A stretch of DNA of 64,000 bases from Flavobacterium quisquiliarum (GCF_019308285.1 NZ_WWEM01000017.1:124001-188000), one strand, 5' to 3'; numbered from the stretch's first letter, positions 36,697-45,975 are shown. A program made the numbers and translations. The notes: a model not told the origin generated them from the letters alone.

Positions 36697-37640
36697 CTTT
36701 TTCGGGTTGCTATATAATCTTCGATAGCTTCTTTGGTGGTGTACCAGTTTCTGCCTTCTTTATAAGCGTCTATTTTCCCTGTTCTGGCTAATAAACTTAC
36801 ATATTCCTGACCATAAGGTGTATCAGGTTCGCTAACAATGTTTTGAATAGATTGATAATCATAACTGCTTCCTGGCATAGCGCTTAAATAAATATTAAGT
36901 GTTCGTTCAAGTGCCTGACACATCAAAAGTGTTAGTTTTTGATAATTACCATTATTGGCTTGATTAAGCGCTTCGTAATATTTTTTCCTGTCATTTTTTA
37001 GTATAATGGCAGGGGGAAAACCACAACGCATCAATAATAAATTCATGCTTAGACGAACTGTACGGCCGTTTCCATCAAAAAAGGGATGAATCCAGACTAG
37101 TTTATGATGGTAAATTGTTGCCAATTCAATATCGTTTAATCCTAACGGATTTGTATTGATAAACTCAATTAATTCATCAAGATAATCTGAAACTTTATTC
37201 GCGTTCGGAGGCATAAAATTAGCTCCTGAAATACGAACACCACCATTTCGAATTCGCCCAGCAAAATCATCCTCAATGGATCGTAAAACAAGACCATGGA
37301 TAGAAAGTATGTCAATACTTCTAAGCTTGTAATTTTCATCTACAATTGAATATAGATAGTCGATTGCTTTATCGTGATTGTGTGTTTCAAAATGTTCGCG
37401 AAGAGATTTTCCCTTAATCGTAATGCCTTCTTGGATTACCATTTGGGTTTCGCGTAGACTCATTGTATTTCCTTCAATACTATTTGAATTGTAAGTCCAT
37501 TCTAGAGATAAACTTTCACGGATTTTATTCAAAGCGATATTAGGCAATGGTCTGCTGGTTTGCAGTTCCTGCCTTTTTTGGTACAACCGATCAAATGTTG
37601 ATTGAAATTCTTCTCTGTATGTTAGGTTTATATTCCACAT
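36687..37640 (-). CDS. Fic-domain AMPylase-like protein with self-inhibitory helix
   Basis: The protein has 317 residues. The core Fic motif HPFFDGNGR (185-193) is intact; such enzymes usually transfer AMP from ATP to a target Ser, Thr or Tyr. The inhibitory motif (S/T)xxxE(G/N) is at 52-57 (SNSIEG), before the core, so it is a class II Fic that would be autoinhibited. The C-terminal part (about 265-317) has a helix-turn-helix-like segment (VSLLARTGKIDAYKEGRNWY). No antitoxin gene adjoins it. The promoter box is 8 bases from the ATG, with a perfect inverted repeat just upstream, which suggests autoregulation. Confidence 0.9.
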   Translation of the reverse strand: MWNINLTYREEFQSTFDRLYQKRQELQTSRPLPNIALNKIRESLSLEWTYNSNSIEGNTMSLRETQMVIQEGITIKGKSLREHFETHNHDKAIDYLYSIVDENYKLRSIDILSIHGLVLRSIEDDFAGRIRNGGVRISGANFMPPNANKVSDYLDELIEFINTNPLGLNDIELATIYHHKLVWIHPFFDGNGRTVRLSMNLLLMRCGFPPAIILKNDRKKYYEALNQANNGNYQKLTLLMCQALERTLNIYLSAMPGSSYDYQSIQNIVSEPDTPYGQEYVSLLARTGKIDAYKEGRNWYTTKEAIEDYIATRKRKR

Positions 37641-37647
37641 AATCCTA

Positions 37648-37702
37648 CAAAAGTACTTCTTAATATCGGATAATAAAAATTTTTAACTTATCCGATATTA
37701 AG
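37648..37702 (-). promoter_or_regulatory. fic promoter box and 15-bp inverted-repeat operator
   Basis: On the minus strand TACTTTTG (37648-37655) matches TAnnTTTG, only 7 bases before the ATG. Directly upstream is a perfect inverted repeat: cttaatatcggataa (37659-37673) and its complement (37688-37702), spacer 14 bases, itself taaaaatttttaac. One arm lies between the -7 and -33 regions. It could be the operator for the Fic protein's own helix-turn-helix or a terminator for the clc gene, whose stop is at 37704. Confidence 0.6.
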
Positions 37703-37703
37703 G

Positions 37704-39488
37704 CTATTCTATCGTCATAGCGCGTAGTTTGGTTCTGTAAGCTTCAAGTGCTATAGATTTGGATATGAAACCGTAGTATTTTCCATTTCGTAAAACCGGA
37801 AGAAATGCCGATTTAGATTTTTCAAATTTACTCATTACAATTTCCATGCTGTCAAAAGAAGAAATTGTTGCGGCAGGAGTTTTCATAACATCTTTTATCT
37901 GAGTGTATTTTACTCGATAGGAATTAAAGATAATTTCTCGGATATCATTAAAATGGACTACACCAACCAATTCTTTTTCATTGTCAACAACCGCAAAAAC
38001 GACTTGATTGGAATGGGAAATAAGATCAACCAATTTGCTCAAATTTTCTTCCGGGTGAACTGTTAAATAATCACATTGAATAATAGTATCAATGTCTAAA
38101 GTGGAAAGAATATTAGAATCTTTATTGCTGGTAAAAGCGTGACCTTTTTTTACTAATCCTTTTACGTCAAGCGAATATTTTTCGTAACGTTTTGAAATTG
38201 CAAAACTGATGGAAGAAACAATCATAAGCGGAATCATTAAACCGTAACCTCCTGTGATTTCTGCAATTAAAAATATTGCCGTTAATGGAGCGTGAAATAA
38301 TCCACTCAAAATACCCGCCATTCCAACCATTGTAAAGTTGGTAATTGGTAGTTTTGACAAACCTATCATTGTTATTAGCTTAGAAAAGAAATATCCCAGA
38401 TAAGAACCTAAAAATAGAGAAGGAGCAAAGTTTCCTCCATTTCCACCGCTTCCAAGAGTTAGTCCCGAAGCAAAAACTTTCATCATCATAGTGGCACCCA
38501 CAAAAAGCAGTAAAACCCATTGATTATTTCTAAAATCTGCAAAAAGAGTATTGTCTAATAATTTTCCAGGATCGGTTTCAGATAAAGTTCTAATGCTTTC
38601 ATATCCTTCGCCAAATAGAGTTGGAAAAACAAAAATCAGCAATGCTAAAAGTGAAGAACCAATTAATGCTTTTTTATAAGGATTGATCTGTTGTTTGGCA
38701 AAATAATGTTCTACTCTCTGGAAATTTCGGGAATAATAAATTGCTGTTAGCCCTGTTAAAACCCCTAATATTACATAAAAAGGAATATTGTGATAATCGA
38801 ATGTTTCTTGTTTTTTGAAGCTTAAAAGAATGCTTTCGTCCAAAACAATAGCTGAAACTAATGCACCGGTTGCCGCAGAAATCATAATCGGTGTAAAAGC
38901 AGAAATGCTCACGTCTACCAATAAAACTTCAATTGCAAAAAGAACACCGGCAATTGGAGCATTAAAAGCAGCGGCAATTCCAGCAGCAACACCACATCCA
39001 ATTAATAAGGTTCTGTCCTTATACTGCATTTTATAATTCTGAGCATAATTAGAACCAAATGCGGCACCTGTAATTACAATTGGACTCTCTAAACCTGCTG
39101 AACCTCCTAAACCAACCGTTAACGAACTGGTCACAATTTGTGCATACATCTGCTTTCGCGGAATAATACTGGCTTTTTTTGCAACCGCATAAAGGATTTG
39201 AGAAGTACCTTTTTGAATCGATCCATTTAGAACTTTCTTTACAACAAAAACAGTCAATAGAATTCCGATAATCGGAAGGATACTATTAATAAAGCTTAAC
39301 TTTAAGATTCCGTTAATGTAAGTTGCAAAGGAGAAAACGCTGTGTGCGAAAGTTTTTAGTACGATAACGGCAAGTGAGCACGAAATCCCAATAAGAACGC
39401 TTGACAAAAAAAGAAACTGCTTTGGAGTCATTAAGGATTGTGCCAAAGCAATGATGCTTTCGAGTCTTCTGAAATATTTTTTGAGCAT
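37704..39488 (-). CDS. ClC-type chloride channel/antiporter with CBS domains
   Basis: The protein has 594 residues. The first about 430 form the ClC membrane domain: selectivity motif GLGGSAGLESPIV, with a Glu at the gating-glutamate position (AGLESP); AAAFNAPIAGVLFAIE; and GSGGNGGNFAPSLFLGSYLG. Residues 460-590 hold two CBS domains (TVHPEENLSKLVDLISHSNQ and MKTPAATISSFDSMEIVMSK). CBS domains in ClC proteins often bind adenine nucleotides. It probably exchanges chloride for protons across the inner membrane. It ends at the inverted repeat of the fic promoter. Confidence 0.93.
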   Translation of the reverse strand: MLKKYFRRLESIIALAQSLMTPKQFLFLSSVLIGISCSLAVIVLKTFAHSVFSFATYINGILKLSFINSILPIIGILLTVFVVKKVLNGSIQKGTSQILYAVAKKASIIPRKQMYAQIVTSSLTVGLGGSAGLESPIVITGAAFGSNYAQNYKMQYKDRTLLIGCGVAAGIAAAFNAPIAGVLFAIEVLLVDVSISAFTPIMISAATGALVSAIVLDESILLSFKKQETFDYHNIPFYVILGVLTGLTAIYYSRNFQRVEHYFAKQQINPYKKALIGSSLLALLIFVFPTLFGEGYESIRTLSETDPGKLLDNTLFADFRNNQWVLLLFVGATMMMKVFASGLTLGSGGNGGNFAPSLFLGSYLGYFFSKLITMIGLSKLPITNFTMVGMAGILSGLFHAPLTAIFLIAEITGGYGLMIPLMIVSSISFAISKRYEKYSLDVKGLVKKGHAFTSNKDSNILSTLDIDTIIQCDYLTVHPEENLSKLVDLISHSNQVVFAVVDNEKELVGVVHFNDIREIIFNSYRVKYTQIKDVMKTPAATISSFDSMEIVMSKFEKSKSAFLPVLRNGKYYGFISKSIALEAYRTKLRAMTIE

Positions 39489-39560
39489 TCTTTTTAAAAT
39501 TATTCGTTCTTACAAAATTAGTTTATAATGTTAGATTAAAAAAATAAAAACGAATAAGTA

Positions 39561-41240
39561 TTAAAAGCCAACTGCTTTATCATCTCCTCTAAAGTCAGCT
39601 CCGCCTTCTAATTTGTTGTCCGGCAAAACTAAAATGGCATCCACTTTTCCGATGATTGGAGTTGGTTTTTCATTGATTAAGTAATTTTTAGCTTTTAGTT
39701 TGTCTATTGTTTTTGTCTCAAAAGCATTTGGTTCAAAAGTAATCAAATCAGGAAGCCACTGATGATGAAAACGCGGTGCATTTACTGCTTCCTGCATGCT
39801 CAGATTGTATTCGTATACATTTAAAATAGTTTGCAAAACTGAGGTGATAATAGTAGAACCGCCCGGAGTTCCCACAACCATATACAATTTTCCATCTTTC
39901 TCAACAATCGTAGGCGTCATTGAACTTAACATACGCTTTTGCGGTGCAATGCTGTTGGCTTCATTTCCAACCAAACCAAACATATTTGGCGAACCTGGCT
40001 TTGCACTGAAGTCGTCCATTTCATTATTCAAAAAGAAACCTAATTCATCACAATAATATTTAGACCCGTAACCGTCGTTTAAAGTTGTGGTTGCTGCAAT
40101 TGCATTTCCAAATTGATCTACAATAGAATAATGAGTCGTTTCGGTGCTTTCAGCATAATTGACTTTTCCTTCTTTTATTTCAGAGGACAAAGTGGCTTTT
40201 TCTGGATTAAAACTTGCCATTCGATCACGTAAATAATTTTGATCTAATAATTCTTTTACTGGAATTTTGACAAAATCCGGATCTCCTAAAAAGTAGCTTC
40301 TATCAGCATAAGCTCTTCTTTCTGCTTCTACAATAACCTGAATAGCATCGGCTGAATTATGTCCCATTTTGGATAAATCATACGGTTCCAGCATTTTTAG
40401 AATTTGTGCTAGACAGATTCCCCCACTGCTCGGTGGAGACATCGAGGTTATTTTTAAACCTTTATACGTAAACTGAAGCGGTTTTCTCCATTTGGCTTCA
40501 TATTTTGCCAAATCTTCCATCGTAATAATACCGCCTTTTTTCTTCAGATAATCAACTAAAATTTTAGCTGTTTCACCTTTATAGAATTCATTTCTTCCTT
40601 TTTTCTGAATTCTTCTTAAAGTCTTGGCAAGAGCAGGATATTTGATAGTATCATTTTCTTTGAAATTTCCAGAAAGGAGAGAAGATTCTCCGTTAATTTT
40701 GACAATGCTTTCGTGATAATCTTTTAAGCTTTTTTCTTGTTTTTTTGTAACTACAACACCTCTTTCTGCTAAAGCAATTACTGGTTCAAGAATTTTGGAA
40801 ATTGGCATCGTTCCGTATTTTTTATGAACTGCAAAAACGCCGGCAATAGTTCCGGGAACTCCAATTGCTAGAGCTGTCTCGGTACTTTTACCTTTAATGA
40901 CATTTCCATCGCTGTCTAGAAACATATCTTTTGTAGCGGCCAATGGCGCTTTTTCACGATAATCTAAAGAACCAACCTCGCCATTGGCTTTTCGATACAC
41001 CATAAAACCACCTCCGCCAATATTTCCAGCAAAGGGAAAGGCAACAGCAAGAGCCAATTCGGTTCCAACCATAGCATCAAATGCATTGCCGCCTCGTTTC
41101 ATAATGTCTGAAGCAATTTTAGAAGCTTCTTCACGAGCCGAAACGACCATTGCTTTGGTTACAACTAATCCTGTTGGATTTGCTTGCTGCGCGTTGGCAT
41201 TAATATAAAGGAAAGCTATTAAAAGCGTAATTTTTTTCAT
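39561..41240 (-). CDS. ggt: Gamma-glutamyltransferase
   Basis: The protein has 559 residues from ATG 41240 (MKKITLLIAFLYINANAQ, a signal peptide; the upstream in-frame start at 41267 is less likely). The precursor self-cleaves before the nucleophile Thr in TTHYSIVD. Other conserved parts are GNIGGGGFMVYR near the N-terminus, the small-subunit motif GTPGGSTIITSVLQTI, and the DYREKAP segment. It is a periplasmic enzyme that cleaves glutathione and gamma-glutamyl compounds, giving amino acids for uptake. It starts 32 bases after the acpH-like gene on the same strand. Confidence 0.93.
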   Translation of the reverse strand: MKKITLLIAFLYINANAQQANPTGLVVTKAMVVSAREEASKIASDIMKRGGNAFDAMVGTELALAVAFPFAGNIGGGGFMVYRKANGEVGSLDYREKAPLAATKDMFLDSDGNVIKGKSTETALAIGVPGTIAGVFAVHKKYGTMPISKILEPVIALAERGVVVTKKQEKSLKDYHESIVKINGESSLLSGNFKENDTIKYPALAKTLRRIQKKGRNEFYKGETAKILVDYLKKKGGIITMEDLAKYEAKWRKPLQFTYKGLKITSMSPPSSGGICLAQILKMLEPYDLSKMGHNSADAIQVIVEAERRAYADRSYFLGDPDFVKIPVKELLDQNYLRDRMASFNPEKATLSSEIKEGKVNYAESTETTHYSIVDQFGNAIAATTTLNDGYGSKYYCDELGFFLNNEMDDFSAKPGSPNMFGLVGNEANSIAPQKRMLSSMTPTIVEKDGKLYMVVGTPGGSTIITSVLQTILNVYEYNLSMQEAVNAPRFHHQWLPDLITFEPNAFETKTIDKLKAKNYLINEKPTPIIGKVDAILVLPDNKLEGGADFRGDDKAVGF

Positions 41241-41272
41241 GTGTAATAGATTTGTAATGGAAAACAAACGTG

Positions 41273-41857
41273 TTAAAGCGTAATTAATTTTGCTTTGGCT
41301 TGTATTTTTATCTCTTCGAAAAAAGAAGTGAATTCTTCTTCAAAATCATCATAAAATTCATTTAATTCTTCTACCGCATATTGCATTTTAGAAATGTTTT
41401 TAGATCTGCGATCCATTTGTGTCAGAATCTGGTGGATTCCTTCGGTGGTGCGATAACTTAAAAGCCAGTTTCTTTCGATCATATAAGGCATTAAACCTTG
41501 AGTTTTTTCTGTTAAAATATCATAATTATCGTGTAATGAATTGTAGAATCGATTGATAAAAGTTTCTAGTTTTTCATCTGAATATTTTGTCCAGTTTTTC
41601 GCTAGGAAATGATCGTAAACAATATCTACAATTACTCCAGCATAATGATGGTATCTATCATGCAGTCGTTTGGTGCTTTTTCTAAAAGTATCGTGAGAAT
41701 CGGTATAAGTGTCAATGAAGCGATGCAGTAAAATACCTTTTTGCACGTCTTCGGGAAAATGTTCAAATTGTTTGCCGCGAATTCCATCGGCCATAAAATT
41801 CCCTATTTTAATCAAATCATTTTCTCCAGAAAGATATATATGGGCTAAGAAATTCAT
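41273..41857 (-). CDS. acpH: Acyl-carrier-protein phosphodiesterase
   Basis: The protein has 194 residues of the AcpH (DUF479) family, which removes the 4'-phosphopantetheine from holo-ACP. It opens MNFLAHIYLSGENDLIKIGN, the family hallmark with GNFMADGIRG, and has the HRFIDTYTDSH metal-binding motif near residue 47. It lies directly before ggt on the same strand, with no obvious functional link. Confidence 0.88.
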   Translation of the reverse strand: MNFLAHIYLSGENDLIKIGNFMADGIRGKQFEHFPEDVQKGILLHRFIDTYTDSHDTFRKSTKRLHDRYHHYAGVIVDIVYDHFLAKNWTKYSDEKLETFINRFYNSLHDNYDILTEKTQGLMPYMIERNWLLSYRTTEGIHQILTQMDRRSKNISKMQYAVEELNEFYDDFEEEFTSFFEEIKIQAKAKLITL

Positions 41858-42029
41858 TTTTTCTATAATTGCTGAGAATCTTAGTGGCTAAGTTTCCGAG
41901 TTGTTTTAGTAAATGTATAAAAACTTTTTTAAATCATTTTGTTATAAAAATAGCACAATGAAAGTGCTTTCTTATAAGTTAAATTTAAAATCTTAGAAAA
42001 TTAGCGCCTTAGTAACTCGGTAACTTTTT

Positions 42030-42037
42030 TATATTTG
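42030..42037 (+). promoter_or_regulatory. Candidate -7 box for the phosphohexomutase gene
   Basis: TATATTTG matches TAnnTTTG, 26 bases before the ATG at 42064. The stretch 41876-42026 upstream holds degenerate inverted words of the repeat class (cttagtggctaagtttccg against gcgccttagtaactcgg). Confidence 0.45.
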
Positions 42038-42063
42038 TAAAAAAATAACCCTAACTCACAAAA

Positions 42064-43452
42064 ATGACTCTAATAAAATCTATTTCTGGAATCCGTGGGA
42101 CGATCGGAGGAAAAGTAGGAGATAATTTGACTCCTGTTGATGCAGTGAAGTTTGCGTCGGCATACGGAACTTTCTTAAAAAATAACATTGCTAAAGATAA
42201 ATTAACCGTGGTAATTGGTCGTGATGCCAGAATTTCTGGGCCAATGATCCACAATTTAGTTGTAAATACTTTAATCGGTTTAGGAATCAATGTAATTGAT
42301 CTTGGACTTTCTACAACCCCAACGGTTGAAGTGGCTGTTCCGTTAGAAAAAGCAGACGGTGGAATTATCTTAACAGCTTCTCACAATCCAAAACAATGGA
42401 ATGCCTTAAAATTATTAAATGCTAAAGGAGAATTTTTAAGCGGTGCAGATGGTGCTAAAATTTTAGAAATTGCTGAAGCAGAAGCTTTCGATTTTTCTGA
42501 CGTTGATAGTTTAGGCGAAATCATTTCAAATGATGCTTATATGGACATTCATATTGATGAAGTTTTGAACTTGCCTTTGGTTGATATTGAAGTTGTAAAA
42601 GAAGCTAAATTTAAAGTGGTTATTGATGGAGTTAATTCTTCGGGAGGAATTATTATTCCAAAACTTTTGAAACAAATGGGAGTGGAAGTAGTAGAATTAT
42701 ACTGCGAACCAAACGGACATTTCCCTCATAATCCAGAGCCATTAAAAGAGCATTTAACGGATATTTCAGAATTAGTTGTAAAAGAAAAAGCGGATTTCGG
42801 AATCGTGGTAGATCCAGACGTTGATCGTTTGGCTTTCATCAGCGAAGACGGAGAAATGTTTGGTGAAGAATATACACTAGTTGCTGTAGCAGATTATGTT
42901 TTAAGTAAAACTCCTGGAAATACAGTTTCTAATATGTCTTCTTCTCGTGCATTAAGAGACGTTACAAAAGCCCACAACGGAAACTACGAAGCAAGTGCAG
43001 TAGGAGAGGTGAATGTGGTTGAATTAATGAAAAAAAACAATGCTGTAATTGGTGGTGAAGGAAACGGTGGAATTATCTATCCTGAATTACATTACGGACG
43101 CGATAGTTTGGTTGGAGTTGCTTTATTCTTAACACATTTAGCAAACAAAAAAATGTCGGTTGCAGCCTTGAGAGCTTCTTATCCGGAATATTATATGAGT
43201 AAAAATAAAATTGAATTGACACCGCAGATTGATGTCGATGCGATTTTAACTCAAATGACAGAGAAATATAAAAACGAAGATATCTCGACAATTGACGGTG
43301 TAAAAATTGATTTTGCTACAGAATGGGTTCATTTAAGAAAATCAAATACAGAACCAATTATTCGTATTTACACAGAAGCTCCTTCTCAGGAGGAAGCTGA
43401 TAAATTGGCTCTTCGTATTATTGACGAAATTAAAGTAATCGCTGGAATCTAA
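42064..43452 (+). CDS. glmM: Phosphoglucosamine mutase / phosphohexomutase
   Basis: The protein has 462 residues. The phosphoserine loop TASHNP (104-109, Ser106), metal loop DPDVDR (250-255), sugar loop GGEGNGG and C-terminal phosphate-binding loop RKSNTEPIIR are all present. GlmM makes glucosamine 1-phosphate for cell-wall and LPS precursors. The last loop reads SNTEP, as in phosphomannomutase/phosphoglucomutase, where GlmM usually has SGTEP. Specificity between GlcN, mannose and glucose phosphate is therefore not settled. It ends at a strong terminator. Confidence 0.88.
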   Translation: MTLIKSISGIRGTIGGKVGDNLTPVDAVKFASAYGTFLKNNIAKDKLTVVIGRDARISGPMIHNLVVNTLIGLGINVIDLGLSTTPTVEVAVPLEKADGGIILTASHNPKQWNALKLLNAKGEFLSGADGAKILEIAEAEAFDFSDVDSLGEIISNDAYMDIHIDEVLNLPLVDIEVVKEAKFKVVIDGVNSSGGIIIPKLLKQMGVEVVELYCEPNGHFPHNPEPLKEHLTDISELVVKEKADFGIVVDPDVDRLAFISEDGEMFGEEYTLVAVADYVLSKTPGNTVSNMSSSRALRDVTKAHNGNYEASAVGEVNVVELMKKNNAVIGGEGNGGIIYPELHYGRDSLVGVALFLTHLANKKMSVAALRASYPEYYMSKNKIELTPQIDVDAILTQMTEKYKNEDISTIDGVKIDFATEWVHLRKSNTEPIIRIYTEAPSQEEADKLALRIIDEIKVIAGI

Positions 43453-43472
43453 GATTTTAGTTTTTAATCCAT

Positions 43473-43505
43473 AAAAAAGCCTCTTTTGTTAAAAAGAGGC
43501 TTTTT
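43473..43505 (+). terminator. Bidirectional terminator after the mutase gene
   Basis: aaaaaagcctctttt (43473-43487) pairs with aaaagaggcttttt (to 43505), with a short loop and T tract. It also lies at the 3' end of the converging acyltransferase gene. Confidence 0.88.
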
Positions 43506-43528
43506 GTTTTTTCGGATTTTTCTAAGTA

Positions 43529-44401
43529 TTAATTAATTTTATGTTTCCATCTTTTGTGCGTCCACAAATAGAATTCAGGTTTTGCGAGAATTTGTTTTTC
43601 AACCTCTTTTAAATACATTTCTGTAATCTCGAAGTCTTCAAAATCTTTTGGATTGTCAGCAAGAGATAAAAAGGTAGCTTCATAAAATCCTCTTTTTACT
43701 TTTTCTACCTTTACCATAATTACAGCCAAATCGTATTTCTTAGCTAGCATTTCGGCTCCAGTATGAACAGGGACTTCAACTCCTAAAAATTTCATTGAAT
43801 GAAAAATTCTATCTAGTTTAGGCGATTGATCACTTGCCAAACCGTACATGCTTAATACTCCATTACGCTGGTTTTGAGCCATGGTTGGAATTGCTTTTCT
43901 GGTTTCAATCATTTCTGTATTGTATTTCGAACGGATTTTTCGAACTAATTTATCAAAATAAGGATTGGCTAATTTTTTATAAACTGCAACTCCTTGAAAA
44001 CCAAGTTTAGGATTTATAGTCAAAAGCCATTCATAACTTGCATAATGCGAAGCTACTAGAATTACGCTTTTTCCTTTTTTGGCATAATCCAAAACCAAAT
44101 CGATATTGGTGACATGAAATCTTCTTTCCATTTCTTCAGGAGACATACTCATGGTTTTAACCATCTCCAAAAACATATCGCACATGTGTTTGTAGAATTT
44201 CTTTTCGATCTCTTTCCTTTCAGGATCACTTAAGTGTGGTAAAGTAAGCGCCAGATTTTCACGAACCACTTTTTTACGATATCCAATAACCCTGTAAATC
44301 AGAAAATATACAAAATCTGAGAACAAGTAAAATATTGGGAAAGGTAATATAGAGATTAGCCAAAGTAAAGGGTAGGCCAAAATATAAACAAGAAACTGCA
44401 T
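43529..44401 (-). CDS. Lipid A biosynthesis-type acyltransferase (LpxL/HtrB family)
   Basis: The protein has 290 residues with an N-terminal hydrophobic anchor (about 3-38, VYILAYPLLWLISILPFPIF). The catalytic HX4D/E motif is HYASYE (His119, Glu124). Further family residues are FYKHMCDMFLEM and the C-terminal EFYLWTHKRWKHK. It is an inner-membrane enzyme that adds a secondary acyl chain to lipid A or to the related lipid of this group. The true lipid acceptor is not determined. It is a single gene, divergent from the rhomboid gene. Confidence 0.88.
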   Translation of the reverse strand: MQFLVYILAYPLLWLISILPFPIFYLFSDFVYFLIYRVIGYRKKVVRENLALTLPHLSDPERKEIEKKFYKHMCDMFLEMVKTMSMSPEEMERRFHVTNIDLVLDYAKKGKSVILVASHYASYEWLLTINPKLGFQGVAVYKKLANPYFDKLVRKIRSKYNTEMIETRKAIPTMAQNQRNGVLSMYGLASDQSPKLDRIFHSMKFLGVEVPVHTGAEMLAKKYDLAVIMVKVEKVKRGFYEATFLSLADNPKDFEDFEITEMYLKEVEKQILAKPEFYLWTHKRWKHKIN

Positions 44402-44501
44402 GTAATTTTTTTTGACAAAGATAAATTAAAAATGATTATCGATCGATATTTTGCATTCGTGCTAACTTATCTTTAAGAATGATTATATTTACAATTCACA
44501 A

Positions 44502-44509
44502 TAATTTTG
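44502..44509 (+). promoter_or_regulatory. Candidate -7 box very close to the rhomboid start
   Basis: TAATTTTG matches TAnnTTTG and ends four bases before the ATG at 44514. If used, the mRNA would be nearly leaderless. No -33 element is evident. Confidence 0.35.
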
Positions 44510-44513
44510 ATTT

Positions 44514-45152
44514 ATGAATATCATTTTAGCAGGGATTATCGTCGCCAACGCTGTTATTAGTTATAAAGGTTTTAATGATCTTTCTTTTTTTAGGAAGTAC
44601 GAATTTCATGTAGGAAGTATTCGTTCGGGTGAACAGTTTAGAATGCTTTCTTCTGGTTTTTTGCATGTTGATATGCTGCATTTAATTTTCAATATGCTGA
44701 CACTCTATTTTTTTGCGCCTGTTGTATTAGATTGGCTCGGAACTTTCTCTTTTGTCCTGATTTATTTTGGAAGTTTGATTTTCGGAAGTCTTTTGACGAT
44801 GCTTTTCCATAAAAATGACTATAGTTATCGTGCCGTTGGGGCTTCTGGAGCTGTAACAGGGGTTTTGTATTCTGCAATATTGTTAAGACCTGACATGATG
44901 CTCGGAATATTTTTTGTCATTCCGATGCCAGCCTATATTTTCGGAATTTTATATTTATTGTATTCCATTTACGGTATGAAAGCTAAAAATGATAATATTG
45001 GCCATACCGCTCACTTTGGCGGTGCTATAGGTGGTTATGTGATAACTTTGATAAAAGAACCGTCTTTATTTGCCGATCAAACTTTGATGGTAATTCTGCT
45101 TGCAATTCCAATTGTAATCCTTTTTGGGATGGCAAAAATGGGAAAATTATAA
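44514..45152 (+). CDS. Rhomboid-family intramembrane serine protease
   Basis: This 212-residue inner-membrane protein has about six TM segments. The catalytic dyad is Ser111 in GASGAVTG and His167 in HTAHFGGA; the HxxxN of TM2 is at 56-60 (HLIFN). Rhomboids cut transmembrane substrates; the target is unknown. There is no N-terminal cytosolic extension. It precedes the SIMPL-domain gene by 51 bases on the same strand. Confidence 0.92.
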   Translation: MNIILAGIIVANAVISYKGFNDLSFFRKYEFHVGSIRSGEQFRMLSSGFLHVDMLHLIFNMLTLYFFAPVVLDWLGTFSFVLIYFGSLIFGSLLTMLFHKNDYSYRAVGASGAVTGVLYSAILLRPDMMLGIFFVIPMPAYIFGILYLLYSIYGMKAKNDNIGHTAHFGGAIGGYVITLIKEPSLFADQTLMVILLAIPIVILFGMAKMGKL

Positions 45153-45203
45153 TGATGGCATAACTTTTGGAAAGCTTTTATCAAATATTAAAATTTAACA
45201 AAA

Positions 45204-45893
45204 ATGAAAAAACTAGTATTATTTTTAACAATCATGTTTATGACTATGTCTTACGGCCAGGAAATCAAACAAATACCTCTAATCAATGTAAACGGGGAAG
45301 GAAAAGTAAAAGTAGCACCTGATCAAGTTTGTATTTCAGCTACGGTTGAAACCAAAGGGAATAATGCTAAAGACGTTAAAAAACAGAATGACGAAAAGAT
45401 GGACGCTGTTTTAAAATTCATCAAAAAAATGAATGTTCCAACAGCAGATTTCAAAACAAAACAAGTTTCTCTAAATCCGCAATATGATTATGAGAAAAAG
45501 AAAACTTCTTACAACGCTACACAAACGGTAGAAATTGTAGTAAAAGATTTGTCTAAATATGATGAATTAATGGAAGGTTTGGTACAGCAAGGAATTAATC
45601 GTATCGACAGAGTTTCTTTTGAATCTTCTAAATTAGCACAATATCAATCGGAAGCTAGAAAATTAGCAATGAAAGATGCGAAAGTAAAAGCTGAGGAATA
45701 CGTATCTGTTTTAGGACAGAAAGTAGGTAAAGCGTTTACAATTTCAGACAATTCACAAGTTTATCATCCACAGCCAATGTATGCTGCGATGAGAATGAAA
45801 GAAGCAGATTCAATGGGAGCTTCAAATGAAACTTTAGCTATTGGAGAAATCGAAATTACAGCTAATGTCAGCGTAAGTTTTGTTTTAGACTAA
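45204..45893 (+). CDS. SIMPL-domain (DUF541) secreted protein
   Basis: The protein has 229 residues with signal peptide MKKLVLFLTIMFMTMSYGQ. The rest is one SIMPL domain: INVNGEGKVKVAPDQVCISA near the start, then KFIKKMNVPTADFKT and a C-terminal EIEITANVSVSFVLD. Members form large oligomers in the periplasm and are linked to oxidative stress or signalling, without a known enzyme activity. It lies after the rhomboid gene and is followed by a terminator. Confidence 0.9.
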   Translation: MKKLVLFLTIMFMTMSYGQEIKQIPLINVNGEGKVKVAPDQVCISATVETKGNNAKDVKKQNDEKMDAVLKFIKKMNVPTADFKTKQVSLNPQYDYEKKKTSYNATQTVEIVVKDLSKYDELMEGLVQQGINRIDRVSFESSKLAQYQSEARKLAMKDAKVKAEEYVSVLGQKVGKAFTISDNSQVYHPQPMYAAMRMKEADSMGASNETLAIGEIEITANVSVSFVLD

Positions 45894-45913
45894 GAAATAT
45901 AAATTCGAATATT

Positions 45914-45952
45914 AAAAATCCAAATTCCAAATTTCTTGGGATTTGGATTTTT
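45914..45952 (+). terminator. Terminator after the SIMPL gene
   Basis: aaaaatccaaattcca (45914-45929) pairs with tgggatttggattttt (45937-45952), 15 of 16 positions, followed by T-rich sequence. Confidence 0.8.
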
Positions 45953-45967
45953 TGTTTTTTGAAGCTG

Positions 45968-45975
45968 TATTTTTG
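45968..45975 (+). promoter_or_regulatory. Candidate -7 box for the second Crp-type gene
   Basis: TATTTTTG matches TAnnTTTG, 23 bases before the ATG at 45999, right after the SIMPL terminator. Confidence 0.45.

Noticed and set aside
36687..37640. Fic plus antitoxin module
   Set aside because: No small antitoxin gene adjoins it; the inhibitory motif is inside the Fic protein itself.
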